Part shown: piece after piece, positions 32,278 to 41,826 of the stretch
How the letters are laid out: the number at the start of each line of letters is the position of its first letter
Position numbering within the stretch: position 1 is the first letter of the stretch
Assembly (NCBI RefSeq): GCF_024696245.1
Contig: NZ_JAILGZ010000006.1
Location: forward strand, 1-64,000
Direction: 5' to 3'
Source of the DNA: Treponema sp.
Lineage (GTDB): Bacteria > Spirochaetota > Spirochaetia > Treponematales > Treponemataceae
Length of the DNA stretch: 64,000 bases
Notes under the pieces: model-generated
Told to the model about the DNA's origin: nothing
Databases searched by the model: none
What the model saw: only the letters and a program-made list of their open reading frames with translations
Translations under genes and position numbers: made by a program

Positions 32278-34000
32278 ACTTTTAAGTGGTCTTGAACGAA
32301 AATACAAGATTTATTCCTGTTTAGCTCCTCTTACAATGATAGGGGAAGTTTTAATGGAAACTGCAATTCCTTTAATGATGGCAAAAATCATAGATGTCGG
32401 GATTGCAGAAAGAAACCTTTCCTACGTAATTAAAGCCGGCCTTATAATGGTTTTAATGGCAATAGTTTCCCTTGCTTTTGGAATGCTGGGAGCCCGTTTT
32501 GGTGCAGTTGCAGCCTTAGGATTTTCCCGCAATTTAAGACGCCGTCTTTTTTCTAAAATACAGACTTTTTCTTTTGGAAATATTGACCGCTTTTCTACAT
32601 CTTCCCTTATTACAAGGCTTACTACTGATGTAAACAATCTTCAGAATACTTATCAGATGCTGGTAAGAATCTGCTTTCGTGCACCTTTTATGCTTATAAG
32701 CGGAATTGCACTTTCCTGTTTTATAAGCCTGAGGCTGTCCGGAATTTTTGCAGTGTCAGTTCCTCTTCTTGCAGTCTGTCTTGTTCTTATTGCAGTTACT
32801 GCCTATCCAAGATTCAGAAAAATGCTGGAGTGCTATGACGGCCTTAACCTTACTGTTCAGGAAAATCTTACAGCCATAAGGGTTGTAAAAAGTTTTGTCC
32901 GCAGGGATTATGAAAACTCAAAGTTTGATTCTTCTGCCTCTTCCTTAAGGGATGCTCAGGTTAATGCAGAAAAAGTTGTAATACTTAATGCTCCCATAAT
33001 GCAGCTTGTTGTTTATTCCTGTATTATTGCAGCCCTCTGGTTTGGGGGAAACATGATAATTACCGGTCATCTTAAAACAGGTCAACTGGTAAGTTTTCTT
33101 TCTTACATCGGTCAGATTCTTATGAGCCTTATGATGCTTTCCATGATTTTTATTACCATGGTTTTATCCCGGGCCAGTATTCAGAGAATTATAGAAGTCC
33201 TTGATGAAGAAGCAGAAATCCGTAATCCGGAAGACAAGAGTAAAACTTACTATAAGGTTGCCAACGGTACTATTGATTTTAAAAATGTTTCCTTTTCTTA
33301 TTCATCTGATAAAAGTAAGGCTGTTCTTAATGATATAAACCTTCATATAGAAAGCGGTCAGATGGTGGGAATTATTGGCGGAACAGGTTCTTCCAAGACA
33401 ACCCTTATTTCCCTTATACCCCGTCTTTATGATGCCTTTCAGGGCTCTGTAAGTGTAGCCGGTGTAGACGTAAGAAAGTATGACCTTAAAAGTCTCCGTG
33501 ACAGTGTTGCAATTGTTCTTCAGAAAAACCTTCTCTTTAGTGGAAGTATAAGTGACAATCTCCGCTGGGGAAAAATGGATGCCTCTGATGAAGAAATCCG
33601 TCAGGCCTGCATTGCTTCTGATGCAGATGAATTTATAAGGACTCTTCCTGCCGGCTATAATACTGAACTGGGACAGGGTGGAGTAAACCTTTCCGGTGGC
33701 CAGAAGCAGAGACTTTGTATTGCCAGAGCTTTATTAAAAAATCCTGCCATACTTATTCTTGATGACAGTACTTCTGCAGTAGACACTGCTACTGATGCAA
33801 GAATAAGGAAAGCCTTAAGAAACAGTCTTCCATATACAACCAAACTTATTATTGCCCAGAGAATCAGTTCTGTAAAAGATGCAGACATGATAATAGTTAT
33901 GGACAAGGGGTCTGTCAGCGGAATTGGAAGTCACCAGCAGCTTCTTGCAGAAAATAAAATCTACCGGGAAGTTTATGAATCCCAGCAGTCACAGAATTAA
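32261..34000 (+). CDS. ABC exporter half, degenerate-site subunit of a heterodimer
   Basis: A 579-residue fused permease-ATPase. Six membrane helices (about 20-300), then the ATPase (about 335-579): Walker A GGTGSSKTT (Ser where the last Gly usually is), Q-loop region VLQKNLLFSGS, signature LSGGQKQR, Walker B ILILDDSTSAVD with Asp in place of the catalytic Glu, and the switch as AQR instead of a histidine. These changes define the non-catalytic partner of a heterodimeric multidrug-type exporter such as BmrC/D or TM287/288. The partner follows after 21 bases. Translation may be controlled by the inverted repeat over its start codon. Confidence 0.93.
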   Translation: MNIFKKLLSGLERKYKIYSCLAPLTMIGEVLMETAIPLMMAKIIDVGIAERNLSYVIKAGLIMVLMAIVSLAFGMLGARFGAVAALGFSRNLRRRLFSKIQTFSFGNIDRFSTSSLITRLTTDVNNLQNTYQMLVRICFRAPFMLISGIALSCFISLRLSGIFAVSVPLLAVCLVLIAVTAYPRFRKMLECYDGLNLTVQENLTAIRVVKSFVRRDYENSKFDSSASSLRDAQVNAEKVVILNAPIMQLVVYSCIIAALWFGGNMIITGHLKTGQLVSFLSYIGQILMSLMMLSMIFITMVLSRASIQRIIEVLDEEAEIRNPEDKSKTYYKVANGTIDFKNVSFSYSSDKSKAVLNDINLHIESGQMVGIIGGTGSSKTTLISLIPRLYDAFQGSVSVAGVDVRKYDLKSLRDSVAIVLQKNLLFSGSISDNLRWGKMDASDEEIRQACIASDADEFIRTLPAGYNTELGQGGVNLSGGQKQRLCIARALLKNPAILILDDSTSAVDTATDARIRKALRNSLPYTTKLIIAQRISSVKDADMIIVMDKGSVSGIGSHQQLLAENKIYREVYESQQSQN

Positions 34001-34021
34001 TTTTTTTGGAGAAATAAAAAT

Positions 34022-35935
34022 ATGCCGCCAGTAAAAATGAGAGGTACAAGAAAACCAAAAAATACCTCAGCTGTAATTAAAAGACTTTTTAAATATGCTT
34101 CACAAAGCCGTGCCCTTTTTATTCTTGTTTTTATAGCAGTTGTAATCAGTGCCGGTGCTCAGGTTGCAGGAGATTCTTTTTTAAAGCCTGCTGTAAATGA
34201 TTATATAATTCCTCTTTATAAAAAATTTTCATCCCGGGAAAATTTGACTTTTACGGATTTTATTCCCTTTGTAAAAATGCTTTTAATAATGGCCTCGATT
34301 TTTGCAGCAGGAGTTATTGCTACCTGGGTTAATGCAAGGCTTATGATTCATATTTCCACAAGAGTTCTCTTTAATATCAGGACAGAACTTTTTCATAAGA
34401 TGGAAACTCTTCCCCTTAAGTATTATGACACCAATGCCCACGGTAACATTATGTCCCTTTACACAAATGATATTGATACCCTTCGTGACATGCTCAGCCA
34501 GACAGTGCCTCAGTTATTTTCAAGTCTTCTTTCTGTAAGCGGTGTTTTTGTAATGATGCTTATTGTCAGTCCCCTTCTTACTTTAATAATGCTTGTAACT
34601 GTTTTTGGAATGCTTTTTATTGCAGGCCAGGTTGGTAAGCACAGTGCAAAAAGCTTCAGGCTTCAGCAGGAGAATCTTGGTAAACTTAACGGTTATATAG
34701 AAGAAATTATTGAAGGTCAGAAGGTTGTAAAAGTCTTTAACAGGGAAGAACAGTCTGCTGTTGATTTTGCCCGCCTTAACGATGCACTTTGTCAGGCAGG
34801 TACCAGGGCAAATACTTATGGAAATTTCTTTGGACCTATTATGGGTAACTTAAGTCATGTCCAGTATGCGGTAATTGCCATTGCAGGAGCATTAAGGGTT
34901 ATTCAGGGAGCTATGGACCTTGGAAGTATTGCAGCCTTCCTTCAGTATACAAGAAGTTTTTCACGTCCTGTTTCCATGATGAGCCAGCAGTTTAACAGTG
35001 TACTTAATGCTCTTGCAGGTGCAGAAAGAATTTTTTCAGTTATCGATGAAGAAAGTGAAGCTGATGATGGAAAGGTTCATCTTGTAAATGCAGTAGAAAC
35101 ATCTCCTGCTGCAGATAAAGAGGGTAAAGTTCATCTTACAGAAAGTTTTGCTCAGACAGGTCACTGGGCCTGGAAGTCTTCTTCCCTTATTGAATTGAAG
35201 GGAGATGTGGAATTTAAAAACGTAAGTTTCTCTTATGTTCCGGAAAAAGAAATCCTTCACTCAATAAATCTTCATGCCCGCCCTGGAGAAAAAATTGCCC
35301 TTGTAGGTTCAACAGGTTCCGGTAAAACAACGGTAACAAATCTTCTTACAAGGTTTTATGATATTGAAGATTCAAAGGGAATGATTACTTATGATGGTAT
35401 TCCCCTTAAAGATATTGCAAAGGATGATTTAAGAAGGTCTCTGGGAATGGTATTGCAGGATACTCATCTTTTTACAGGAAGCATTCGGGACAATATCCGC
35501 TATGGAAATCTTGAAGCTTCAGAAAAGCAGATTATCGATGCAGCAAAACTTGCCAATGCCCACGATTTTATAATTCACCTGGACAAGGGTTATGATACAG
35601 TTATAAGCGGAGATGGTGGAAACTTAAGTCAGGGGCAGAGGCAGCTTCTTTCCATTGCAAGGGCTGCAGTTGCAGATCCTCCTGTTCTTATTCTTGATGA
35701 AGCAACTTCTTCCATTGATACCCGTACTGAGCGTCTTATAGAAACAGGTATGGACCGTCTTATGGAAGGCCGAACAGTTTTTGTAATTGCCCATCGTCTT
35801 TCTACAGTCAGAAATGCTGATGAAATTATAGTTCTTGAAAAAGGAAATATTGTTGAGCGGGGAAATCACGATCAGCTTATGAAAATGCAGGGAAGGTATT
35901 ATAATTTATATACAGGCCGCTTTGATCTGGATTAA
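34022..35935 (+). CDS. ABC exporter half, catalytic subunit of a heterodimer
   Basis: A 637-residue fused permease-ATPase, the partner of the preceding gene. Six helices (about 35-340) then the ATPase (about 395-637): Walker A GSTGSGKTT, VLQDTHLFTGSIRDNI, signature LSQGQRQL, Walker B LILDEATSSID with catalytic Glu, and switch AHRLSTV. A linker of about 40 polar residues (about 345-385) before the ATPase is longer than usual. The ribosome site is GGAG. Exported substrate unknown; peptides, lipids or drugs are all possible for this family. Confidence 0.93.
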   Translation: MPPVKMRGTRKPKNTSAVIKRLFKYASQSRALFILVFIAVVISAGAQVAGDSFLKPAVNDYIIPLYKKFSSRENLTFTDFIPFVKMLLIMASIFAAGVIATWVNARLMIHISTRVLFNIRTELFHKMETLPLKYYDTNAHGNIMSLYTNDIDTLRDMLSQTVPQLFSSLLSVSGVFVMMLIVSPLLTLIMLVTVFGMLFIAGQVGKHSAKSFRLQQENLGKLNGYIEEIIEGQKVVKVFNREEQSAVDFARLNDALCQAGTRANTYGNFFGPIMGNLSHVQYAVIAIAGALRVIQGAMDLGSIAAFLQYTRSFSRPVSMMSQQFNSVLNALAGAERIFSVIDEESEADDGKVHLVNAVETSPAADKEGKVHLTESFAQTGHWAWKSSSLIELKGDVEFKNVSFSYVPEKEILHSINLHARPGEKIALVGSTGSGKTTVTNLLTRFYDIEDSKGMITYDGIPLKDIAKDDLRRSLGMVLQDTHLFTGSIRDNIRYGNLEASEKQIIDAAKLANAHDFIIHLDKGYDTVISGDGGNLSQGQRQLLSIARAAVADPPVLILDEATSSIDTRTERLIETGMDRLMEGRTVFVIAHRLSTVRNADEIIVLEKGNIVERGNHDQLMKMQGRYYNLYTGRFDLD

Positions 35936-35973
35936 AGTAAAAGCAGCAAATAAAGAGCACTAAGGAAGATACA

Positions 35974-36876
35974 ATGGCAGAAAATTTTTTTGACAGGAAT
36001 TTTTATAATACGGCAGCTTTATCTATGGAAGAAATATTTTTAAAATCAGAAAAATCTTCCCAGGACATAAAGCATGTTTTTACTGTGCTTAAAAATTTTG
36101 ACAGGATGACCATTGCAGAAACTAAAGAATGTTTTATGCAGCTTATGGGTAAGTACAGGGATACTTTCTGCGTAAGAAGTATTGCCAAGGGAGAAGAATT
36201 CTTCAGGGCAAGACTGGGCTGTAATAAAGAAAAGGGCAGTATTGGAAAAAAATCCATAGAAGTCCTTACTCCTTATTTTGGTGAACAGATGGAAATCCCA
36301 CCTACAAGTCTGGCAGGTAAGGGCAGGTTTAACAGGGACGGAGTTGCCTTTTTATACCTGTCTTCCAATGCCCATACCTGTGTCAGTGAACTAAAACTTG
36401 ATGTAGGCCAGCTCTGCAGTGTATGCCGTTTTATTAACAATAAAAAATATGAATACCTTGACCTTACCCAGCAGGGAAAAAGTCTTTTTGCAGAATTAAT
36501 AAAAGTTATTCTTTTAAATCCTGTTTATTCAGAAAATAAAAATTACTATCTTTTTACGGAATCCCTTTCTTCCGTTATAAGAAGGCTGGGCTTCAGGGGA
36601 ATACTTTATCCCAGTACCCAGTCTACTGATGAAAATAATTATAACCTTGTCTGCTTTTATCCTTCTGATTTTTCCTTTGTTGAATATTCAGACCAGCTTT
36701 ATAAAGTTCAGTCTGTTCAGTATTCAATAGAAGCCATAAAAGAAAGCTTCAGAAACTATGAAGGCTATGAAAAACTCTTAAGCGAAGAAAGTGATACAGA
36801 AAAATGCCGCAAGCAGTCCATATTCACTTATATAAAAAAGAAGATATGCTTTGAAAAACGATTGAAGAAAAACTGA
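35974..36876 (+). CDS. RES-domain protein (putative NAD-phosphorylase fold), no visible antitoxin
   Basis: A 300-residue protein. The RES motif order is visible: Arg in EFFRARLG (near 75), the GRFNRDGVAFLYLSSN block (near 115, the R/Y of the active site), Glu in CVSELKL, and YPSTQSTDENNYNLVCFYP (near 210). RES toxins such as MbcT break NAD with phosphate; they are usually 150-200 residues and paired with an Xre antitoxin. Here there are about 70 extra residues in front and 65 behind, and no small regulator next to it. It follows the exporter pair by 38 bases. Activity and toxin role are inference. Confidence 0.7.
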   Translation: MAENFFDRNFYNTAALSMEEIFLKSEKSSQDIKHVFTVLKNFDRMTIAETKECFMQLMGKYRDTFCVRSIAKGEEFFRARLGCNKEKGSIGKKSIEVLTPYFGEQMEIPPTSLAGKGRFNRDGVAFLYLSSNAHTCVSELKLDVGQLCSVCRFINNKKYEYLDLTQQGKSLFAELIKVILLNPVYSENKNYYLFTESLSSVIRRLGFRGILYPSTQSTDENNYNLVCFYPSDFSFVEYSDQLYKVQSVQYSIEAIKESFRNYEGYEKLLSEESDTEKCRKQSIFTYIKKKICFEKRLKKN

Positions 36877-36986
36877 AAACATTGTAGTATTTTAGAAAAT
36901 TTTAGAAAATCATGACAGTCTGTTCCCGTTAGTTATTTTGGGTCATTTACATACGGATTCACACTTTCATGACAAGGGGAATCAGT

Positions 36987-39080
36987 ATGGAAAATACAGA
37001 AGAACTTAACCAGGGGATAACTATGCCCCAGGAAGAAATCAATGCAGACATTCAGAACGAAGCTGCAGACACAAATCCGGCCGAAGAAAGTGACGTAATT
37101 TCTTTTGAAGATCTTGGCCTTGACCAAATCACACTTGAAGCAATTAAAAAGAAGGGCTTTGTAACACCTTCTCCTATTCAGGTTCTGGCAATACCACGCC
37201 TTCTTAACGGTGACTCAAACATTATCGCCAGGGCAAGAACAGGTACTGGTAAAACAGCTGCCTTTGGACTTCCTATTGTTCAGAATATCAGGACAGAAAG
37301 TGATCATGTACGTGCAATAATTCTTGAACCGACCCGTGAACTTGCAATGCAGACATGTACAGAAATGACTTCATTTTCTACAGGTCGCTTTCCACGTACA
37401 GCAGTAGTTTATGGCGGCGCATCTATGGGTGAACAGATCCGTTCCCTCCGCCGTGGTGTAGAAATTGTAACAGGAACTCCTGGACGTATTCAGGACCTTA
37501 TGGAACGTGGTGTTCTTGATATCAGTAAAATTGAATATTTCATCCTTGATGAAGGTGATGAAATGCTGGACATGGGATTTGTTGATGATATCGAAAATAT
37601 TTTTTCCAAGGCAAATCCTGACTGCCGCGTACTTTTATTCAGTGCTACAATTCCAGCTCCAATCCTTAAGATTGCCCAGAAGTTTATGGGTGACTACGAA
37701 ATCGTAGAAGAAGAAGGTGTTGTAGAAGAACCACTTCTTATTGATCAGAAGTACTGGGTTGTTCGTGATGGTGACAAAATAGAAGCCCTTACCCGTCTTA
37801 TAGATTATTCTCCTGACTTTTATGGAATTGTTTTTGTTCAGAAAAAGACAGATGCAGATTATGTATGTAAGGCACTTGATGAAAGGGGACTTCAGGTTGC
37901 TGCCCTTCATGGAGATATTCCACAGAGTCAGAGAGAAAAGATTCTTGCCCGTTTTAGAAGCGGTAAGACAAGGGTTGTAGTTGCTACAGATGTTGCAGCC
38001 AGAGGTATTGATATTGAAGGCCTTACCCATGTTGTAAACTACGATCTTCCTTTTGACGGAGCAACTTATGTTCACAGAATCGGTCGTACAGGAAGAGCCG
38101 GCTCCAGCGGTATTGCAGTTACTTTTGTTCGTCCTGAAGAAACAAGGCGTAAGCTTGGCTTCCTTCGCTCAGCTGTAAAGAGAAGTGCAAAGGGAGAAAT
38201 GACAGAGGGACAGATTCCTTCTGTAGAAGAAGTTATTGAATCCCGCAGAAAGAGACTCTTTGAAGATCTTAAAACTAAGCTTGGCCTTAATGAAGCTGTT
38301 AAAGAAAATCCTGCAGAAGAAAAAGCTGCAGATGATAATGAAGAAATAATTCCACTTCCAGAAGGAGTTGAAGTTCCTGCAGAAGCATCTGTAAAAACTC
38401 CTCACTTAAGAAAGGGAGATCCTGCTTTTGATATTATGGCAGAAGAACTTTGCAAGGATCAGAATCCTCAGGAAGTTGTAGCATCCCTTCTTTCTGTTGT
38501 ATACGGAAGCATGCTCAGCAAAAAGCGTTATTCAAAGATTTCTCCTGTAAGTGTAAGGGGCGGACGTAATGACCGTGACAGGGGAGATGATCGCGGAGGC
38601 CGTTCAAGAAGAGGTGCTCAGGCAGGAGAAAACCAGATTCGTCTTTACGTACAGATGGGATGGCATGACGGTTATAATCCAAAGAAAATTGCTGACTTCT
38701 TCAGTTCCCTTCTTCATATTCACGGAAGGGATGTTGATGCAATTGATATGGCAGATAAATTCTGTCTTCTTAATCTTCCTACAGAAGCTGCAAAAAAAGC
38801 TCTTGAGCTTTCCCGTACAGATTCTTCTATTCCTCACATGCATCAGGATTCTAAAAGCGGTGGAGACGATTTTGATTCCCGCAGATCTTCAAGAGGCGGT
38901 TATGGAAGAAGAGATGGCTTTAGAGGTTCAAGAGGTCGTGACCGTGACGGAGACAGAGGATTCAGGGGCGGATATGAACGCTCAAGATCATCTTCCCGTG
39001 GAAGACCTGGAGTTCACACTTCTACCCAGCGTAACAGCAAGGCAGCTATCTTTAAGAAAGGTGCTGCTAAAGAATACTAA
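36987..39080 (+). CDS. DEAD-box RNA helicase with DbpA-type RNA-binding domain and RGG-like tail
   Basis: A 697-residue protein. I start it at the ATG at 36987 because AAGGGGA lies seven bases before; an in-frame ATG at 36969 overlaps that site. Helicase core: Q-motif around TPSPIQ, Walker A ARTGTGKT, PTRELAMQ, a variant motif II DEGD instead of DEAD, SAT, VFVQKK, and HRIGRTGRAG. C-terminal: an acidic linker, a DbpA-like RNA-binding domain (about 545-620, IRLYVQMGWHDGYNPKKI), then an Arg/Gly/Ser-rich tail with RGG repeats. It likely remodels rRNA or mRNA structure, in the CsdA/DeaD manner. Ends just before the convergent metH fragment. Confidence 0.92.
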   Translation: MENTEELNQGITMPQEEINADIQNEAADTNPAEESDVISFEDLGLDQITLEAIKKKGFVTPSPIQVLAIPRLLNGDSNIIARARTGTGKTAAFGLPIVQNIRTESDHVRAIILEPTRELAMQTCTEMTSFSTGRFPRTAVVYGGASMGEQIRSLRRGVEIVTGTPGRIQDLMERGVLDISKIEYFILDEGDEMLDMGFVDDIENIFSKANPDCRVLLFSATIPAPILKIAQKFMGDYEIVEEEGVVEEPLLIDQKYWVVRDGDKIEALTRLIDYSPDFYGIVFVQKKTDADYVCKALDERGLQVAALHGDIPQSQREKILARFRSGKTRVVVATDVAARGIDIEGLTHVVNYDLPFDGATYVHRIGRTGRAGSSGIAVTFVRPEETRRKLGFLRSAVKRSAKGEMTEGQIPSVEEVIESRRKRLFEDLKTKLGLNEAVKENPAEEKAADDNEEIIPLPEGVEVPAEASVKTPHLRKGDPAFDIMAEELCKDQNPQEVVASLLSVVYGSMLSKKRYSKISPVSVRGGRNDRDRGDDRGGRSRRGAQAGENQIRLYVQMGWHDGYNPKKIADFFSSLLHIHGRDVDAIDMADKFCLLNLPTEAAKKALELSRTDSSIPHMHQDSKSGGDDFDSRRSSRGGYGRRDGFRGSRGRDRDGDRGFRGGYERSRSSSRGRPGVHTSTQRNSKAAIFKKGAAKEY

Positions 39081-39088
39081 AAATAATT

Positions 39089-39874
39089 TTATGCAAAGAC
39101 TTTCTTTGCAACGGCTACAGTTTCCATTGCATCTTTGGAATAAAAGTCTGCATCGATTTTCTTTGCATAATCTTCGGTAAGAACTGCGCCGCCTACAACA
39201 ATTTTTGTAGTGCGGTTAATCTTGCCAAGTTCCCTTCTTAATGCCTTTATGGTTTCTTCCATGTTGGCAACAGTTGTTGTCATAAGGGCACTTAATCCCA
39301 CCAGCTGAATGTTGTTATCTATTACCGTTTTTACAACTGTATCTACAGGAACATTTTTTCCAAGGTCAATTACTGTATAGCCGTAGTTTTCAAGCATGGC
39401 ACGGACAATGTTTTTTCCGATGTCGTGAATATCACCATATACAGTTGCAAGTACCACAGTTCCCTTTGACTGTTCCTTTTGTCCTGAAGCTTCAAGACTT
39501 TCCTTAATTTTAGCAAAGCTTGAACTTACAGTATCAGCACTTAAAAGAAGCTGGGGCAGGAATTTTTTTCCTTTTTCAAAATCCTTTCCAACGTTATCAA
39601 GGGCTGGAACAATACAGTTGTTAATGATTTCTTCTGCCTTGTGATCCTTAAGAAGAGTTTGAGTAGATGCAGGGGCCTTGTCCTTAAAGCCCTTTTCGAT
39701 AATTTCTATCAGTTCTGCTTCTTCCGGAATGCTGCTGGTGAGTCTCTGATTATTATCACTGCCTTTATCTTTTGATACTGGACTGTCTGTATTTTGCTTA
39801 GGTGCCGGCTTTATAATTGCAGAAGAATCTCCGCTTTTTATTACCGGCTTAATGCGAGGGGCTGCCACCTCCAA
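39089..39874 (-). CDS. metH: Methionine synthase, cobalamin-binding part (separated from the rest by a frameshift)
   Basis: About 260 residues in the frame one base ahead of the upstream metH part. After a polar linker come the helical cap (ELIEIIEKGFKDKAP, FEKGKKFLPQLLLSA) and the B12 Rossmann domain with the DxHxxG ligand loop GDIHDIGKN, LVGLSALMTTT and VVGGAVLTEDY. The only in-frame start near the junction is a TTG at 39874 with no convincing ribosome site, so independent translation is doubtful. Removing one C from the run at 39858-39861 (GGGG on the plus strand) would join it to the upstream frame. The SAM-dependent reactivation domain of long MetH is absent. Confidence 0.75.
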   Translation of the reverse strand: MEVAAPRIKPVIKSGDSSAIIKPAPKQNTDSPVSKDKGSDNNQRLTSSIPEEAELIEIIEKGFKDKAPASTQTLLKDHKAEEIINNCIVPALDNVGKDFEKGKKFLPQLLLSADTVSSSFAKIKESLEASGQKEQSKGTVVLATVYGDIHDIGKNIVRAMLENYGYTVIDLGKNVPVDTVVKTVIDNNIQLVGLSALMTTTVANMEETIKALRRELGKINRTTKIVVGGAVLTEDYAKKIDADFYSKDAMETVAVAKKVFA

Positions 39875-41756
39875 GATTAAGGCTCAGGCTGATTGTTCCG
39901 TCATTAACGGCATCAACAATTATTTTTTCCTTAGCTTTTGCTGTTGTTGGGTCCAGGGTACCTGTGTATGTCTGAATGTAATCAAGGCAGTTTTCGTCAA
40001 AGCAGGCAAGGGATCTGTAAGCCCTGAAAGTGTCCATCATACTCTGGGCTCCAGGGTTAATAATGGCTGCACTTAAACCTGCATCAAGGGCCAGGGTAAA
40101 GAATCTTGAGTTTACAATGTCACGGCGTGGAAGTCCAAAAGAAATATTGGATACTCCCAGTACAAACTGAATTCCCTGACTTCCGTATTTTTCTTTTAAA
40201 AGCCTGATGGCCTTTACTGTTTCTAAAGCTGTTTTCTGTTCTGAACTAACTGTCAGTGTAAGGGTGTCAATAAAAATATCCCTTACAGGTATTCCATACT
40301 TTGCGGCTTCCTTAATTATTTTATCAGCTACAGCAACCCTGCCTTCTGCTTTAGGAGCAATACCTTCTTCATCAATACAAAGGGCTGTAACAGCTCCTCC
40401 ATATTTTTTAATAAGGGGGAATACCTTATCCATTACTTCCTGTTTTCCATTAACTGAATTAACCAGGGCCTTTCCGTTGTAGTAGCGCAGGGCTTTTTCC
40501 AGAACAGGGGCCTCACTTGAGTCCAGCTGCAGGGGAACATTAAAAGTTGACTGTATTGTTTTTACAGCCATGCACATCATTTCTTTTTCATCAATTCCAG
40601 GGAGACCTACGTTTACATCAAGGATATGGGCACCGGAATTAATCTGGCTTTCTGCTTCATCAAGAATAAACTGCATGTCTTTATTCTGCAAAGCTTCCTT
40701 GCACTTTTTCTTTCCTGTAGGATTTATTCTTTCTCCAATAACTCTTGGACCTGCACTTCCACCAACCTGAAGGCTGGCATTATAAGAAGAAATATAAGTA
40801 TTTTTCTGTTCAGGATGTTCTGCCTTTACAAAAGATTTTCCTTCAAGATTTTTTACAAGACAGGCAATGTGGTCAGGAGTTGTTCCGCAGCAGCCTCCTA
40901 AAATCATAAATCCTCTGGCTGCAATTTCTTTTTGAACGGAAGCAAATTCATCTGCTTCTACTTTAAAGACATCCTTACCGTTAATATTTTCCGGAAGTCC
41001 TGCATTAGGTTGAGCAAGAAGAGGCAGACTGGCATACTTTGCAAATTCTTCTGCAAGTTCCAGATCTTCAGAAAGGGAACCTCCGCAGTTAAAGCCGATA
41101 ATGTCAGGGTGCAGGCTTTCAAGATAGGTTACACAGGTAAGTACATCTGCTCCTGTAAGTGTTCTAAGGTTATTTTGAAAAGTCATGGTTGCTGCAACCG
41201 GAAGACTTGTGTTTTCACGAATGGCAAGAATGGCAGCCTTAACTTCGTAAAGGTCACTCATGGTTTCTATTATTGCCAGGTCTGCTCCGTTTTTTTCTGC
41301 ACAGACAGCAGCATCTTTATATGCTTCATAGGCATCATCAAAAGTAAGGGGACCCATTGGTTCAAGAAGTTTACCTATCTGTCCTGAATCCCAGCTTACA
41401 AAGCGGGGAGTCTTGTCTTCTGGATGGGATTTTTTAAATTCTTCAAGAGCTTCTTTTTCCAGCTTGATGCTTTCTGCTATGTACTGGTCTGCAGTCCAGC
41501 GGGCCTTTTCTCCTTCCAGCTTTTTTTTGTTTGCTCCAAAGGAATTTGCCGTAAGGACATTTGCACCTGCTTCAAGATATTTAGTATGAATCTCTTTGAT
41601 AATTTCTGGATGATAAAAGTTAAGGTCTTCTGGAATCTGATAGCTGACAGCCGGATACTTTTGAATCATTGTACCTATGCCGCCGTCAAAGAATATATAT
41701 TTATTTTCCTTTATTGACTGAGATAAAAAATCCTTAAACTTAATTTCTGTATTCAT
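39849..41756 (-). CDS. metH: Methionine synthase, homocysteine- and folate-binding part
   Basis: 635 residues: homocysteine-binding domain (about 1-300) with zinc cysteines in NCGGS and GGCCGTTPDH, then the pterin-binding domain (about 320-600) with GERINPTGKKKC, ILDVNVGLPGIDE and GVSNISFGLPRRD. Together with the cobalamin domain it methylates homocysteine using methyltetrahydrofolate. The frame ends at GGGSPSH a few residues past the pterin domain, 26 bases inside the next frame. A GGAGG ribosome site precedes the start. MetF, which makes methyl-folate, lies 2 kb upstream. A short, reactivation-domain-free enzyme of this kind is common in anaerobes. Confidence 0.88.
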   Translation of the reverse strand: MNTEIKFKDFLSQSIKENKYIFFDGGIGTMIQKYPAVSYQIPEDLNFYHPEIIKEIHTKYLEAGANVLTANSFGANKKKLEGEKARWTADQYIAESIKLEKEALEEFKKSHPEDKTPRFVSWDSGQIGKLLEPMGPLTFDDAYEAYKDAAVCAEKNGADLAIIETMSDLYEVKAAILAIRENTSLPVAATMTFQNNLRTLTGADVLTCVTYLESLHPDIIGFNCGGSLSEDLELAEEFAKYASLPLLAQPNAGLPENINGKDVFKVEADEFASVQKEIAARGFMILGGCCGTTPDHIACLVKNLEGKSFVKAEHPEQKNTYISSYNASLQVGGSAGPRVIGERINPTGKKKCKEALQNKDMQFILDEAESQINSGAHILDVNVGLPGIDEKEMMCMAVKTIQSTFNVPLQLDSSEAPVLEKALRYYNGKALVNSVNGKQEVMDKVFPLIKKYGGAVTALCIDEEGIAPKAEGRVAVADKIIKEAAKYGIPVRDIFIDTLTLTVSSEQKTALETVKAIRLLKEKYGSQGIQFVLGVSNISFGLPRRDIVNSRFFTLALDAGLSAAIINPGAQSMMDTFRAYRSLACFDENCLDYIQTYTGTLDPTTAKAKEKIIVDAVNDGTISLSLNLGGGSPSH

Positions 41757-41826
41757 CCATGGCCTCCGTTCCTGCCTTCAGAATCATAGCATATTATCAT
41801 TAAGATTTGTAGACATAATTTTTTAT

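Noticed and set aside
36890..36911. Tandem TTTTAGAAAA repeats before the helicase gene
   Set aside because: Only two short AT units; no supported function.
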